From contig WJXW01000005.1 in NCBI GenBank assembly GCA_015832175.1, positions 806,001 through 870,000 of the forward strand: a DNA stretch of 64,000 nucleotides. The letters are read 5' to 3'. The notes below the pieces were generated by a model. It saw only the letters and a program-made list of their open reading frames with translations. It searched no databases and was not told the origin of the DNA. A program made the position numbers and the translations under genes. Positions 21,118-33,616 of the stretch are shown here, piece after piece; position 1 is the first letter of the stretch; the number at the start of each line of letters is the position of its first letter. This DNA comes from Paraphaeosphaeria minitans (taxonomy: Eukaryota > Ascomycota > Dothideomycetes > Pleosporales > Didymosphaeriaceae).

Positions 21118-23763
21118 CTATTCATTGATCTGCACATAGTTGGCTGGGAAGAGGCCGGACTTGCCGCCATAGGTACCGAGCCACCAGTCTTCGTCGGGGA
21201 ATTCCTGAGAAGAAGTTAGACAATTGTAGATCCAAAAGACCAAGATCACTTACAATGTTGGTAATTGTGGCATCTTCGGGGAAGCTGAGCTCGTTGTCCT
21301 CTGCGGCTTGATATTCGTAGATAGCTACGGCAGTGGCACCGCTACCACCAGCAGGCTGCGGTGGGCCTGCTGGGGGCTCTTCTTCGGCACCAGGATGGGT
21401 GGGCAGAGGCGGAGGTGCACCGGCGCCGGCAGCATAGTCGCCATTGTCTTCAACCAACTCAACATAGTTGGATGGGAACAGTCCTTGTTCGCCGCGGGAG
21501 TTGGTACCCATCCACCAGTCCTCGTCTACCATGTCAATATCAGTGACTAACTCGCCTTCGTGCAGTTCGAGTTCATTCTCTTCTGCTCTCTCGTAATCGT
21601 ACTGGGCGACAGCACGCTTGCCTCCGCTGCTTCCGCCTGCCGCTGCACCAGCTGCAGCACCGACTGCGGCGCCAGCGATAGCACCGGCTCCAAAGGTGGC
21701 AGCTGCAACAGCAGTGCCAGCACCTCGTGCGGGGTCCCTCGACTCCACTTGAGGCTCGGGTGAGAGGTTACGATGCTCCTTAACAGCTTGGCTGAGCCCG
21801 CGCGTGGGCATAGGCGGGGCTTGCTCTTCGGCTGGTGAAAGCTCTGCAGGTGCAGCGTTGCGGCTGACAGGCATAGCTATGCGCACGGGCGAGCCAGAAG
21901 GCTCCGGTGAAGGGCTGCGTGGAGGCTGGGGCGGAGGCGAGGGAAGGCGTTGGTGCTGGACGGCGGGCACATCGTCCTCATCCTCTTCCTCTTCAGGTTC
22001 TGCGGGGCGCCTGGGAAGTCCTGGCATGGGGACACCTCGAGCGCTAGCGTTGGGCTTGTTCGAGTTATCCAATGTAGGCGGGCTGGGTGCGGAGGGCTCG
22101 GATACGGGTACGGGACGGGTGGTGGGAGCGCCCATAGGGGCGGCACCCGCGAAGCGGTCTTTGAGGGCACCAACGCCGCCAGCTGGAGAAGGTGCTTCTT
22201 CCTGTTGGGGTTCTCCGGTACGCTGCTCGCTGAGGTTGCTGGCTGCAGACTGGCCTGTGCGGGTCGTCTGTACTGCTGCCCAAGATTTGCCCGTGTATCC
22301 GCTCTGCCAACCGCCACCGCCGCTCTTCTGGGCTTGTACGGGAGTTGAGGCACTTTCGCCAGTGGAGAAGGACTTCACGGGCTGGCCCTGCGCAGCCTTC
22401 TTCTCTGCCCATAGCTGCGCCGGTGTTTTTCCTCCCTGGTCTGCGAAGGTTTTGCTGGCACTGCCAATCGGGGCGGTTGCCTGTATGGCAGGCTTGACGC
22501 CAAACTCGCTGGGCGCGGGAGCCTTCGTACCGGTAAATGCGCTTGCGCCGCCAAACTTGTTTGCGACTTTAGGCTTTGGTAGGCTCGTCAGCCGCTCTGG
22601 CTGGTTGAATGCGGCTGATCGGTCCGCTAGGGACTTGGGAGTCTCATCGTTCTCGTCACTAAGGGGTGAGGAAGCGGTTGCTGCGGGCGCAGGGCCGGAC
22701 GAAGGTGGAGGGGCTTGCGCCTTGGCCCGGATCGCTGCAATGTCGACCTTTCCAATGGGCTCGTATGCACCCTTGACCACGGTAGGTCTATCATCCTGCG
22801 CCGATGACTTCGCCTGGGCGCGAAGTGCAGCAATGTCCACCTTGCCAATTGGTTGATAGGTACCCTTGACCACGTCGGGGGGTGTAGCTTGCGGCTCCGG
22901 GTCCTGGTAACGCGACGGCTCCCTCTTGGAGGTGAGCTCTGCTATGTTGACCTTGGTCGGCTTGTAGGCAGATTCCACCTTCTGCAGCTGCGACCGGGTA
23001 ACCTCTGGGGCGTCAGCACCCCAGCCATCGGTATCAGTTTCCTGCGTGGGTGGTACTCGGGATCGCGCTAATGGGTTGAAGGTGGCCCCCCCACCACCAA
23101 TCTGTGTAGGTGTGAAGACGGGCTTCTTCGCGGCGACGGACGGGGGCTTGTTGGAAGAAGGGATGCTCGGAGCCCCCGAATAGTTTGCGCCGGAGGCCTC
23201 GGACACCTTTTGCACGATGCGCTCGGGAGTGAGGTCAGCATCCGACCGCGCGGTGACTTGGACGTGGTATCCCTACACATGGTCAGCGTTTGGAGGAGCG
23301 GGGCAGAGGAACAACATACATGGAGCAGTTTGGAGACAACGCCGAGATGGCTTCCGAAGTAGCCCTTGGTCCGCTCAGGCACACCCTCACCGCACTACCA
23401 CTGTCAGCTTAGCCTATGGCGGGTGTCACGACACGAGCCACGTACCCAAGCAATCAGGACATTCTTGGGAAGCGAAGAGTTGGGGTCCTTGACTTTGACG
23501 AAGGCGAACTGGATGCGGCCGTCGGAGAAGTCGTCAATTAGATCGGCCAGCTCGCCCTCGCCGGTCGTCTGGACCTTCAAGACGCTCTCCTTCCCGCCAT
23601 CGTGCTGGAAGGCGCTAACGAGGGGAGCTTGAACAGTGAAGAGGGCCCACTGGCCAAAGGTGGGCGAATTCGCCTGGGGACCTGCCGGGAACGGCGAATT
23701 GACGACGTTCTCGTAGCTTCGTTTTATGTTTGAGCCATTGCTCGACGTGTTGAGCGAGGACAT
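21118..23763 (-). CDS. ABP1: actin-binding protein 1 (ADF-H plus two SH3 domains)
   Basis: Exons 21118-21204, 21254-23272, 23320-23394 and 23446-23763 sum to 2499 nt (832 residues). The ADF-H domain fills residues 1-140 and includes FALVKVKD-like FAFVKVKD, LIAWCGEGVPERTKGYFGSHL and GYHVQVTARSD. The central part has repeated KG-Y-PIGKVDIAA-RA units, then Pro-rich stretches. Two SH3 domains follow: AVAQYDYERAEENELELHEGE...DEDWWMG...GLFPSNYVEL, and the C-terminal AVAIYEYQAAEDNELSFPED...DEDWWLG...GLFPANYVQINE. In yeast, Abp1 sits on cortical actin patches, binds F-actin and activates Arp2/3 during endocytosis. Yeast Abp1 has one SH3; two SH3 domains are known in filamentous fungi. It is divergent from the F-box gene. 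Confidence 0.95.
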
Positions 23764-24434
23764 GGCGAGGACGGTGTAGAGGTGTGTTTGGGCACACAGC
23801 GGGAGGGGAGGGGTCGGGAACGTCCAGTTGGCACGGGGAGGGGTCCACGATTAAACGTGATTCAGAGCCTCCGGGAGCGTGGCGCACAGTGAGGCTGGAG
23901 ATGCGTGTCCACGTAGGAGGTAGGCACTCGTGCAGTGTACGTTGCGTGGGCATGCTCCACCGCCGCCGCACAGCCTCAAAGCCTCTTCGGGCCGCTGTTT
24001 CCCAGAGCGTCATATGTCACGTGACCTTGATGGAACGCACTGGCCGCGGCTCGCCTCACGCAACGGTTGGCTGCCAACGACCGAGTCTGCGACCTCACCG
24101 GACAGACCTGGCCTTCTACCTGCCCTGTCTTCCTCCCCAGTACCTTACGACACCAGCTCTAAGCCATGTGAATCCTCCCCGCAACCCCAAACATCCACCA
24201 TCCTTTGCATTCACCTCCCCTCCAGTGAAGGCTCCGTCGCCGCATATCCTACCTTGCCACGCACCATCTACCCACCGTCCACCCACCGTCCACCCACCGT
24301 CCACCCACCGTCCACCCACCATCCACTCACCATCCACTCACACGCGCAGCCATACCGCCGCCAATTCATGTTGCCAGCCTGTCGCGCGCGTCTGGTGGAG
24401 CTCCATCTGTGAGCTTCGCCCGCCAAGCGGAGCC
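23764..24434. other. divergent promoter region of ABP1 and the F-box gene
   Basis: The 671-bp stretch contains an 11-bp tandem repeat (listed separately). The plus-strand frame of the F-box gene stays open through all of it, but the translated sequence is Pro/His/Ser-rich and of low complexity, so I start the gene at ATG 24435. Confidence 0.6.
24263..24341. repeat. 11-bp minisatellite (CCCACCGTCCA)n
   Basis: About five near-perfect CCCACCGTCCA units and two or three diverged ones (CCACCATCCACT) lie 95-170 bp upstream of the F-box ATG. Confidence 0.85.
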
Positions 24435-27400
24435 ATGCACGATCGCGAATCCAGCACGGCTTCTTCGGTCGACTTCTACGGGTCCGAGACGAAGCCCAAT
24501 ACTCCCCCAGCACAGCATCGAGACGATGTCGTGATTACAAAGCGCAAGCCAGAAGAGTCTGCCTTGCCGCCGCAGAAGAAGAAGCGCAGGCTTGAATCTA
24601 CCTCTGTCCTCGTTCCTGCGCTCAAACCATGTGCTGGTCTTTCACCAGCAACATGGCAGCATGTGTTTCTTCGCTGTTCTCTCTTCGATTTGGGTCGATT
24701 GCTTCAAGTCAATCGATCCTTTCATTCGTACTTGACCGCTGTGCAAGATGTCTCTGTTTCAGACCCAGGTCCTGGGTCGCTGCGTCTCATAAAGTCTGAT
24801 TCCATCTGGGCTGCAGCCCGCAATGCGCTTCCTGTAAAGTCTCCAAAACCTCTTCCAGGGTTTTCCGAGCTGCACATGTGGCAGCTCGTCTGGTCTAGGA
24901 GATGCCAATTCTGCCAGAAGCTCGACCTGGGAACAGCTGGAGACAAATTTTGGCAGAGAGGTCCTGGCAACGACGGTGTACGAACCATCTGGCCGTTTGG
25001 AATCAGGGCATGCGGAGAGTGTCTTGTGCAAAGATGTCAAACGGTGAGTAGAACCGACCCATCCAATGGACAAGCATTGACCCTGCAGGACGCGAGTTTG
25101 CTATTCTCGAGCGTATCCGCTCTCCGGGCCGCCCTGCCCTATGCCGTTATCACGAACGACCGCAACTACGTCCCTGCCCATATGCTTCAAGCTGCGAGCG
25201 TCCCAGCCGCTGTTGAGGTCGCCAAATACTACTACAAGCCACAGGTGGAAGAGATTAGCAGTGAACTGAACGAGGCATTGGCCCTCGGGCCTGCCGCAGC
25301 AGAGGAGTGGTCAAGAGGACTAGACGCTCGAGGTTATGAGCGCATGAGGTTGGCAGAGAACTGGAGTCGCTGGGAGGATAAGTATCAATCGTGGTTGGCC
25401 CATAACGACACAAAATCAGTAGCATCGAGCACGCCCGCTCCTCCACAAACGTTCCTGAACGAGTTGGGCCGGTCACCAACGCAACATACTCCCTCTCTTG
25501 TTATACATGTCCCTTTACCAGCGAGTAAGTATCTTTCGACCTTCCATCCTGTCCAGGAAGGTCGCGCACCGCTGCAGTCCTCGCACATCCTTGGCTCCAG
25601 CCTAACAGAGCCAGCTCCAATTTACCCTCACATGCATTCGCGCCCGCCGACTGTTCCTCAGCAATACACACCGCAAGCTGGCAATCCGCGCGGACTTCAC
25701 GATGCGAACGAAGCCAAGGCAAACCGCAGGGCAGATATCGAACGCCGGTGTCAGCAGATGCGGCCTTCGATTCCACCAAATGTGTTACGACACATGGACT
25801 CATTCAGAGCAGCCATCCAAATATCCCAGCCAATGACTGAGGACGCGTGGAGCGTGCTTGAACCCCGCCTTGTTGCCCAACTCCCTGCTGCCCAACAAGC
25901 GGAGGCTGACCACGTGTCGCGTCTCACGACCCTCCCCAAAACACTAGACCGCCGTCCCTCGGAGGTCAACCCCAAGGAATCCAAAGAGATCATGGATCGG
26001 GAATGGGACGAAGCGCAGCGTCCCATTCGCGACAAACTCAGCGCCATTGCCGATGATTTTATCAATAGAGACTGGGACGGCGGCAGAGCAGTAACTTACG
26101 AAAGCAGCCCAAAGTTTGCCGTGGATGTCTTGGTACATGTGCGTCGCACATTCAAGGCCGACACTGCCAATGAGAGCGCAACATCTGTTCGAGGCCACTC
26201 CCAAAATACATCCCACGATGGTTCAGATCCCAACAGGCCCAAGCTTGTATTGGACAGTATGAAGTGGGTATATGACAACAAGATCAAAAATCTAACCGAG
26301 CAGTTCCGGAAAGAGCTTTTCCTGTGCTATGGATCCGGTTGCGAAGGGAATACGAAGTTCTATGGTTTCGAGGGTGTTGTTCAGCACTTCGGAGCTAAGC
26401 ACACTAATGCATTCAGTGTTGGCAATGTTGTTGTCGCATGGAGAGAAGCTGAATGGCCAGAGGACACCCCGTTCCACCCAGACCCCACTTCTGTTAAGCC
26501 TGCTTTTCACTCCGCGTCAGGCTCGACTGCCCACTCCGGTTATGGCGCTTACTACGGTGGGTATTCGCGTGCGGGAACATCCACTCCTCATATGCAAGCT
26601 CATCTTCCCCAAGCGAGTCCGGGGCCGTATCAGTACAATGGCCACTACGCGGGACCGTTTGCTCCTCCTCAAATGGGCTCCACTGGAATGCCAGGGTACG
26701 AGTACAACCAGTCGTACGGTTCGTCCATGGATGCTTATCATTACCAATCCATCGCACCATCTGGCTTTGGAGCACATCCGGGAAATGGATACATGACTTC
26801 GCCAGCGATCACCAATACGGCCATCGCACCTCCCCCAAGTCGTCCATTACAAGCTGCTGGCATGAGAGACATGTCGCACAGGTCAGATGACGCTAGCCAT
26901 CGCACAAGCTTATTCGATAAGCAGGTGAGTACAGTCATCGACATGGCCCTGGACATCTGGAAACAAACCTCGGGCGTCAAGGATCTTCCGAATAGTCTCC
27001 GCATATACGTTTTGATGCAGCGTGTCATCTCCAAATTCCATGTCGACTTCAACCATGAGCCCAACCTGGACCATTTTATTGACGCTTTTTCTAGCCGCCA
27101 GGTACCCCGCGCTCTGAAGAACGCTCCTGGTCTTTCATGCAAAGCTTGCCAGGACGAAGTTTCTCACTACCTTCGTCAAGAGGAAAGGAAAACTTACACA
27201 GTCTCGAGTTTGTTTTTGCACTTCAAGTCTCAGCATCTCGGATCCCAGGCGCAGGTATTCGGAAATGGCCATTTGCCAAAACCTTTGGACTGGAAGGAGG
27301 ACATGATAGAACTTCCAAGCGACCGCCTCATCTCCGGCCTTATCCACGCCCCTGGCATGGACGACGACAAGCTGCATACGGTAGCCACCGTGTTTCCGAA

Positions 27401-29053
27401 GCTGTTCCCTACCCCACTTCCCAGCATTGGCAAGGTAGACAACGGTGAGTTCGTGCCGAAGGATCCAAAAGACGCTGCGAATGGTAGCGGAACTCCAGGA
27501 AGATCCATCGGAGGATCCGTTCCGTCATCATTAGCATCACCATATACCGGCTCTCCAAAGCTGTTCAAACCAACGGAGGATGAGTATGACCCCTTGCGGC
27601 CTGCTCTTTCCACACGGATCTCAAGCAGGACCAACGGAAGAACTTCTTACCGTGGCAGTCCTGCGGACCATAGGCAGCGTTACTATGTCGAGCCACGTTA
27701 CCAGGTAGGTCAGCCGCAAAAGTCGACATTTGTGGTCAAGGGGCTAACGCGAATCCGTTACCACAGCCTTTGGACCCTAGCCGTGAGAAGTTCGATCGTC
27801 CGCACGAATACATTGAATACGCTCCGGGACCTCGTCATCACCGGGATTCAGAGCCAGTGTATGAGGAATATCAGGGAATGCGACCTCTGTATCGCGACGA
27901 GGAAGCCTACTATCGGCGTGATGAAATTGTATTCGCCCATCCCCGTGCAGGACGGTATGAGGAAGACTATCGGCCAGTCTCTCGGCACGTCCGGTATGTA
28001 GAAGATGACACTAGGCAACCCGGACATCAGCTTAGGGATGAACCTGTATCGATCGGTCCCAGTCCTGCGGATGGCAAATCTGCTGCCGACCGGTTTCTGG
28101 AAGGATTTGTGCCGAATCAAACCGTAGCATCCGCTGATCAAGGAGCGTCTCGTCTTGAGGTACACCAGCCCGTTTCAGCAGGTCCGGAGCCGGGTGATGG
28201 ATCTCGATATACACCGCCGCCACCCAGTTTTGTTGTACCTGAAGTAATCCCGGAACAACGTCGAGCTTATCCGCCGCCTCACCGCACAGCCTCTACCGTA
28301 TCGAATGGATCAAGGAATGATGATCACCATTCGTCCGGACGCCAAGTTCCCACGCCGGACAATACACGAGGACTAAGGCGACCTGGACCACAGCGGCGAA
28401 GGGAAAGATACCATGATCATGTGCCCTCCCGCTACTATAGATATCTCGGCGCTGCTCGTGAAGAGCCGTACCCTCGAGGATCCAGTATGAGCCGTGCGCA
28501 GAGTAAGCGATATGAAGAACAGCGCCGTCGGATCGACCAGCAAGAGACCCCGCAGCCAGGCGCCGAACAGGATTCTACCTACTCCCGGGACCAAAGCGTT
28601 GAAAGAGGAGCCGCTGAGGAGGCTCCCATCCAACCTCGGCGCCCTCCACAAGACTACGTCTCCGTTCAGGACCGTCTGCACCCTTACTCACCGCCGCGGT
28701 TACGCTACGCCGATAGTCGTTATACCGAGGACCCTCGCGGAGGCCGGCCGCCAATGTATGTTGATGAGTACGGACGACCACTCGAGGATTACGAAGTCAT
28801 CCAAGTACCTCGAGATCCTCGTCCGCCGCGCCACTCTTACGGACGATACGTAGAGTACGAACCGGAGCATGTTCAATACGTACCGGTCGCCTACGAACGA
28901 CCACATGCACGGCACTACCAGGGTACGTCCGAGTACGTTTACCACGAGGGGCGAGAAGGACCGCTACCGCCTCGTAGGCCAGTATACGAGCCAGAGGAAC
29001 CTCCGCCACCAGCGATCAAGGTGGAAAATGCAGCACCTGGGCCAGACACATGA
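24435..29053 (+). CDS. large F-box-like protein with C2H2-like motifs
   Basis: Exons 24435-25043, 25089-27704 and 27767-29053 sum to 4512 nt (1503 residues). An F-box-like segment spans about residues 66-102 (LSPATWQHVFLRCSLFDLGRLLQVNRSF). A basic KKKRR lies before it, and a CQFC...CGEC pair follows. Farther on are two C2H2-like motifs: CYGSGC...HFGAKH and CKAC...HFKSQH. The C-terminal ~450 residues are rich in Arg, Tyr, Pro and Glu. The product could be a substrate adaptor of an SCF ubiquitin ligase or a nucleic-acid binding protein; its target is unknown. The first intron (25044-25088) is 45 nt, a multiple of three without a stop, so retention would add 15 residues. Confidence 0.8.
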
Positions 29054-30718
29054 TAATGATCGGAGTTAGAAGAAAGCAATTTTTATGTTTTCAGGGATGC
29101 GTTCGCATATACCCAGGGTGGCTTCATGATGATTTTTCTTCTTGCTTGGGCTATGTGGTTTTCTATCTAGGAAAGTGTGTACAGCTGCCGTTGTCGTCGT
29201 GGGCAATCTCATCAGCCTTGCCACGGTTGGAAAAATAGCACACATTTGCAATGACCACCACGTGATTGCCAAGACATGCCAGGTGCGAACGGTTGAACGC
29301 ACCCACCGTCAGGCAGTTGAGCTTCACTGTCCTACATACTGGAATCTCCGCTATGCCTCTTGTGGTGCACCCTCGCTGTCATTCGAGCCACCTCACCATC
29401 ACGCAGCAAGTATCGAAAGGCTTCCTTCCCTCTACGAGAAGCTGGGACGGGACAACGAGGAGGCAAGAATCCGTGCTCATCCGTTTTCATATCCTGTGTC
29501 TGCTTTTCACGACGTATGCAAGTTCACCTGATCGGAACTTTCGCTCCGTGATGCTTTTAATGTGCGGCTTAACAATATATCAATCCCAGCACTTCTCCCA
29601 CGGTTTTCTCGTCTGGAAGATTGGGAATCATACCTAGAGAAAGATTCATCCAGAAATTCAAATAAAAAAAATTCCATGGTGGATGAAACAAACCTCAGTA
29701 CATTAGGCCGTTTCCGTTTCCGTTTCCAATTCCAAGGCCGTTTCCGGTCCTGTGGTAACTCGCTATACGATACGCCTGTAGGACTACATCCATATAATTT
29801 ATCCTCGGTGGTCATGCGTACTCGGGAAAAAAAACTCCCCTATTCCATATCGTCGGCTACGGTGAATGCCGTGCTTGACAACCGCGGAAGCACCTTGGGG
29901 TGGGTCCAAGATAAGATTGCGCGCTATCTGTTCCAATACCTAGAGGAAATCTCGCGCAGCATGCCTCTCAACGTAACACTATCGAATCGACTTTTATTTA
30001 CAGTAGTAGATGGGCAGAGAAGGTTGCTATGATTTAACAGCCTCTCTGTTGTATTTCGAGGGAGGAAAAAATACCTCTGCGTGAGATTGGAGGACAGTAG
30101 CGATGGAAAGCGTAGTCTCTGCAAAGTCTCCGTGTGCAGGATGCATCACTACCTAGTCGAAGGAGGCATTCGGCCAAGTTAACTATGTAAGCATCGGGAG
30201 TCGGAGCCATTCCGTCGTTGGTTGTCCAAGTGAAAGTTCCTGTAAGTCCCAGGACACTGGTACCTAGTACCTAGTTCGCGGTACGTAGCTGCACGCTAGG
30301 TAGAGGAACGATTAGGGAGGTAGCTGTCGCGTACCCGAGGTAGTCTACCGTACCTAAGCACCCGTCTGTCTTCCACATCACGTCCTCCGCAACATCACCT
30401 GCAGCGTCTCCTTTCATCTGATCAGCGACATCACGCCGCTCACCAATGCCCGTCCGCCGAGGATACAGCCTTAGGAGTCTGCAGCCATGCCGGATAGCCC
30501 GCGAACCCGCTTACCTACCCACCGCCAAGCCACTTGCAGCTTGAGATACAGCGCCACCACCCGAAATGATGGCCCCAAAGTCTAGTTGGCCCCCTAGTCT
30601 ACGTCTTGGCCCTGGAGCAAAACAATATAAAAAAAACCACTGAGGCTGCCCGCATGATGTGCTTTCTACCGCGAATTGCGTGCTTCTACACAGCCGTCGC
30701 GGAACAGAGTGTAAGAGC
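29054..30718. other. long intergenic stretch, no gene seen
   Basis: Frames at 29142-29637 and 29562-30032 have no motif and overlap one another. A short CCGTTTCCGTTTCCGTTTCC repeat lies near 29708. TACCTAGTACCTAG motifs cluster at 30260-30345. Confidence 0.45.
30626..30636 (+). promoter_or_regulatory. TATA box of the arylsulfotransferase-like gene
   Basis: TATAAAAAAAA lies 83-93 bp upstream of the ATG at 30719 on the same strand, in an otherwise G/C-rich stretch. Confidence 0.55.
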
Positions 30719-32494
30719 ATGGGAGTGAAAACGCTCGTCTTGGGCGCCGTTGCGGCGCTCCGATGTGTCTCCGCGCAGGACTCGGTGTCTTTCGACCTGG
30801 ACACGTACGGCGAGGGCGATGCCTCGGGCACGCCCTACCAGACCTTCCGATCGAATGCAGATGCGAAGCCGCCCCAGCTGCAGATCAACAAGCACGAGAC
30901 GGGACTGGCCGACGGGCTCGTCTTCATCGGCGTCGACGGCGCGCCTACGTCGGGCCAGAACTGGCCTACCATCTGGGACTTCTCGCCCGACCGCTTGGGC
31001 ACCTTGGTCTGGACGGGGAACTACACCGAGCCTTTCGACTTCAGGACGCAGACGTACCGGGGCGAGCCCGTGCTGACTTTCTGGAGCGGCGAGCTGCTCG
31101 ACGGCTATGGCCACGGCTCCTACTACATTCTCAACCAGTCCTACGCCGAGATTGCGCACTTCTCGGCCGTGGGATATGAGGGGCTGAGCGACCTCCACGA
31201 GTTCACCATCACGCCGGACGACACGGCGCTCGTCATTGTTTACACGCCCAAGCAGGCCGACTTGTCTGACGTAGGAGGCGATCAGGACGGATGGATTTTT
31301 GAGTGCATTTTCCAGGAGATCGGCATCGACAGCGGAAAGCTGGTCTTCGAGTGGAACGCCAGCACGCATGTCGGCATCAACGAGACGGTGAACGAGCTCG
31401 GTGATGCCGGCAGCGAGGGCAGCCCCTTTGACTACTTCCACATGAACAGCGTGCTCAAGGATGCGGACGGCGATTATCTCGTCTCCGGGCGCGTCATGGA
31501 TGCCGTGTTCAAGGTCTCCCGCTCCGGCGACATTATCTGGCGCCTCGGCGGCAAGCAGTCCGACTTTGACGTCGCAGACGACGCCGTTTTCGCGTTCCAG
31601 CACGATGCCCGCTGGGTCGACGGCAACCAGACGCGCATGACCATCTTCGACAACGGCCCCACGGCCGCCGTAGGCTACTCCCGCGGTCTCCTCTTCGACG
31701 TCGACCAGCACGCCAAGACTGTGCGCCTCATCCGCGAGTTCCACAACGGCGCGAAAACATTCGCAAAGTTTGAGGGCAGCCTGCAAGTCCTAGACCCCAG
31801 CAGCAGCAACACAGTACGTCCCCCCTCCCACTTCCCCTGCCTCACGACGACCTCGCATCTGACCGACCGTCCCCAGAACTACCTCCTCGGCTACGGCAAC
31901 CAGCCCTTCCTCGCCGAATTCTCCCCCAACGGCACCCTCCTCCTCGACGCCCAATTCGGCGCCACAAACGCCGTCAACGGCTACCGCACCTACAAGCTGC
32001 CGTGGACGGGCAAACCCACCGCGCGCCCAGACATCCACCTCGACGCCGACGCCCGCACCGCCTACGTCAGCTGGAACGGCGCCACCGAGGTGCGGCGGTG
32101 GGACGTCTACTCTGCGGATGCGACCAACGGGACCTGGCGGTACGCGGCGTCGGCGAAGCGGACGGGTTTCGAGACGAGCGTGGATCTAGGGGGAGTGCGT
32201 TTGGGTGGGTACGTGCGCGCGCGGGCGGTGGGTGAGCGCGGGGATGCGCTGAGGTGGTCGCGGGCGACGGATGGGAAGGGCATGTTTGATGCCGAGGGGG
32301 ATGTGGACGAGGGGAGGAACATCACGAGCAGCTCGGCGGTGAGCACGACAGCGAAAGCTACCGGGTCGAGTGCGGCGGGGTCGAAGGCGACGGTTGCTGC
32401 GTCGGCCAGTGCGGCGAGCGGACTGGCTGTTAGGATAGGGCGGGGGGTGGTGGAGAAGGTGGTTGTAGCGGTGGTCGCGGTAGCCCTCGTGTAG
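30719..32494 (+). CDS. secreted arylsulfotransferase-like (ASST) protein
   Basis: Exons 30719-31813 and 31877-32494 give 570 residues. The signal peptide is MGVKTLVLGAVAALRCVSAQ. The body has fungal ASST-family landmarks: GLVFIGVDG, YGHGSYYILNQSYAE, DLHEFTITPDDTALVIVYTP, FDYFHMNSVLKDADGDYLVSGRVMDAVFKV, IIWRLGGKQSDF, FQHDARWVDG and YLLGYGNQPFLAEF. It is probably a beta-propeller outside the cell. The Ser/Ala-rich tail ends in a hydrophobic stretch (VVEKVVVAVVAVALV), which fits a GPI-anchor signal. Bacterial ASST transfers sulfate between phenols; activity of fungal relatives is not established. The 63-nt intron 31814-31876 is stop-free in frame. The gene is very G/C-rich and begins at the Met after the TATA box. 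Confidence 0.87.
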   Translation: MGVKTLVLGAVAALRCVSAQDSVSFDLDTYGEGDASGTPYQTFRSNADAKPPQLQINKHETGLADGLVFIGVDGAPTSGQNWPTIWDFSPDRLGTLVWTGNYTEPFDFRTQTYRGEPVLTFWSGELLDGYGHGSYYILNQSYAEIAHFSAVGYEGLSDLHEFTITPDDTALVIVYTPKQADLSDVGGDQDGWIFECIFQEIGIDSGKLVFEWNASTHVGINETVNELGDAGSEGSPFDYFHMNSVLKDADGDYLVSGRVMDAVFKVSRSGDIIWRLGGKQSDFDVADDAVFAFQHDARWVDGNQTRMTIFDNGPTAAVGYSRGLLFDVDQHAKTVRLIREFHNGAKTFAKFEGSLQVLDPSSSNTVRPPSHFPCLTTTSHLTDRPQNYLLGYGNQPFLAEFSPNGTLLLDAQFGATNAVNGYRTYKLPWTGKPTARPDIHLDADARTAYVSWNGATEVRRWDVYSADATNGTWRYAASAKRTGFETSVDLGGVRLGGYVRARAVGERGDALRWSRATDGKGMFDAEGDVDEGRNITSSSAVSTTAKATGSSAAGSKATVAASASAASGLAVRIGRGVVEKVVVAVVAVALV

Positions 32495-32784
32495 GTCGCG
32501 GGGCTGTATCAATATGTCCACTGTTTCATGTAAATCTACCGTATGGAGGAGAATGTAATCTTAGCGTTTAATGGCGACATCGTCTGGACATCAACCTCGC
32601 CGCTCGTAGCACCGTGTGGGTTGGGTACACGCTGAGGTTTTCGCCAGTCAGACATTTGATAGTCGGTACTGATACAACTCGGGCCACTGCACAAGGTCAG
32701 CATATGGGCGTAGTACTGCATCACCGGTGTTCACCTTCCCTTGGGAGCTCCCTCATGTGCGACGCAACTCACCCACAGCCACCT

Positions 32785-33616
32785 CTACCCCTTATCCACA
32801 TCCACCCAAACCAGCATCACAAACGTGACCGCAGTAATCTATCCAAATCAGCCCTTGCTCGTCTCCAACCCACTCTACATCCGCCAAACTCACCGCCAAA
32901 CTCGCCCCCATAATCGCCAGCACCTCCCAACCCCCCACCCACACTCTCCCCCTCACCAACGCCGCCTGCTGCCTCCAAAACCTCAGCGCACCCAGCAGCA
33001 GCACCAGTATGCCGAGCGCAATGAAACTCGCCGCAAGCGGCACGCCCAGCACGAAAAACCCAATGTGCAGGTTAGGCGAAGAAGCGTGCTGCAGACGGAA
33101 GAGCTGCGCGACGACGACGCCCGTCACAGCGAGGGCGAGCGACGTGCGTAGGTAGCCGAGGAAGGTGCGTTCGAGGGCTAGACGGGATCAACACGTTTGC
33201 GGGAAAGGTGATGGATGAGGTGAAAAAGAGAGGGAGGGAGGGAGAGAGGGGGAGGATGCCATACCCAGATGATCTCTGTGCGCGCCCTCTTCAATCCCCA
33301 CACTAACATTGCTCGTCCAGAACCGCACCGCACCGTCGTACCACCGCGGCGTTTGCCGTCGCAGGCCGAGCCTGGAACCCGAAGCATCTGTTGCCGTGCT
33401 GGTCTGGGACGGTCGGGTGCTGGGGGTTCGACTGCTTCGTGAAGCGCTCCGCGCGGGACCATGGGGTAGGGGTTCCAGCTCTTGCGCGCTGCGGTGTCTG
33501 TCTGATCGCAGGAAGGCTTCGGAGTCGTGGTGGGGTGGGGTGGGGGCCGCGTAGAGGGTGGAGGGGGCGAGGAATTGGGATTGGGATTGGGATTGGGATG
33601 AGGATGGCGGTGCCAT
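32785..33616 (-). CDS. DUF202 membrane protein
   Basis: Exons 32785-32838, 32894-33177 and 33265-33616 sum to 690 nt (229 residues). The N-terminal ~85 residues are Ser/Pro/Gln-rich (SQSQSQSQ coded by GGGATT repeats on the other strand). The DUF202 core reads NVSVGIEEGAHRDHLALERTFLGYLRTSLALAVTGVVVAQLF, then a second span (FFVLGVPLAASFIALGILVLLLGALRFWRQQ) and, after the second intron, a third span (LAITAVTFVMLVWVDVDKG). The fold resembles Vtc1 of the yeast vacuolar polyphosphate polymerase complex. Without the second intron the third span is lost. A role in an internal membrane is likely; substrate unknown. Confidence 0.88.

Noticed and set aside
21804..22856. 350-residue plus-strand frame
   Set aside because: Antisense shadow of the ABP1 Pro-rich region.
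25527..25558. GTAAGT...CCAG segment in the F-box gene as an intron
   Set aside because: It is only 32 nt and its removal would break the open frame.
30686..31786. 366-residue minus-strand frame
   Set aside because: Exact antisense of the ASST-like exon, caused by high G/C at third positions.
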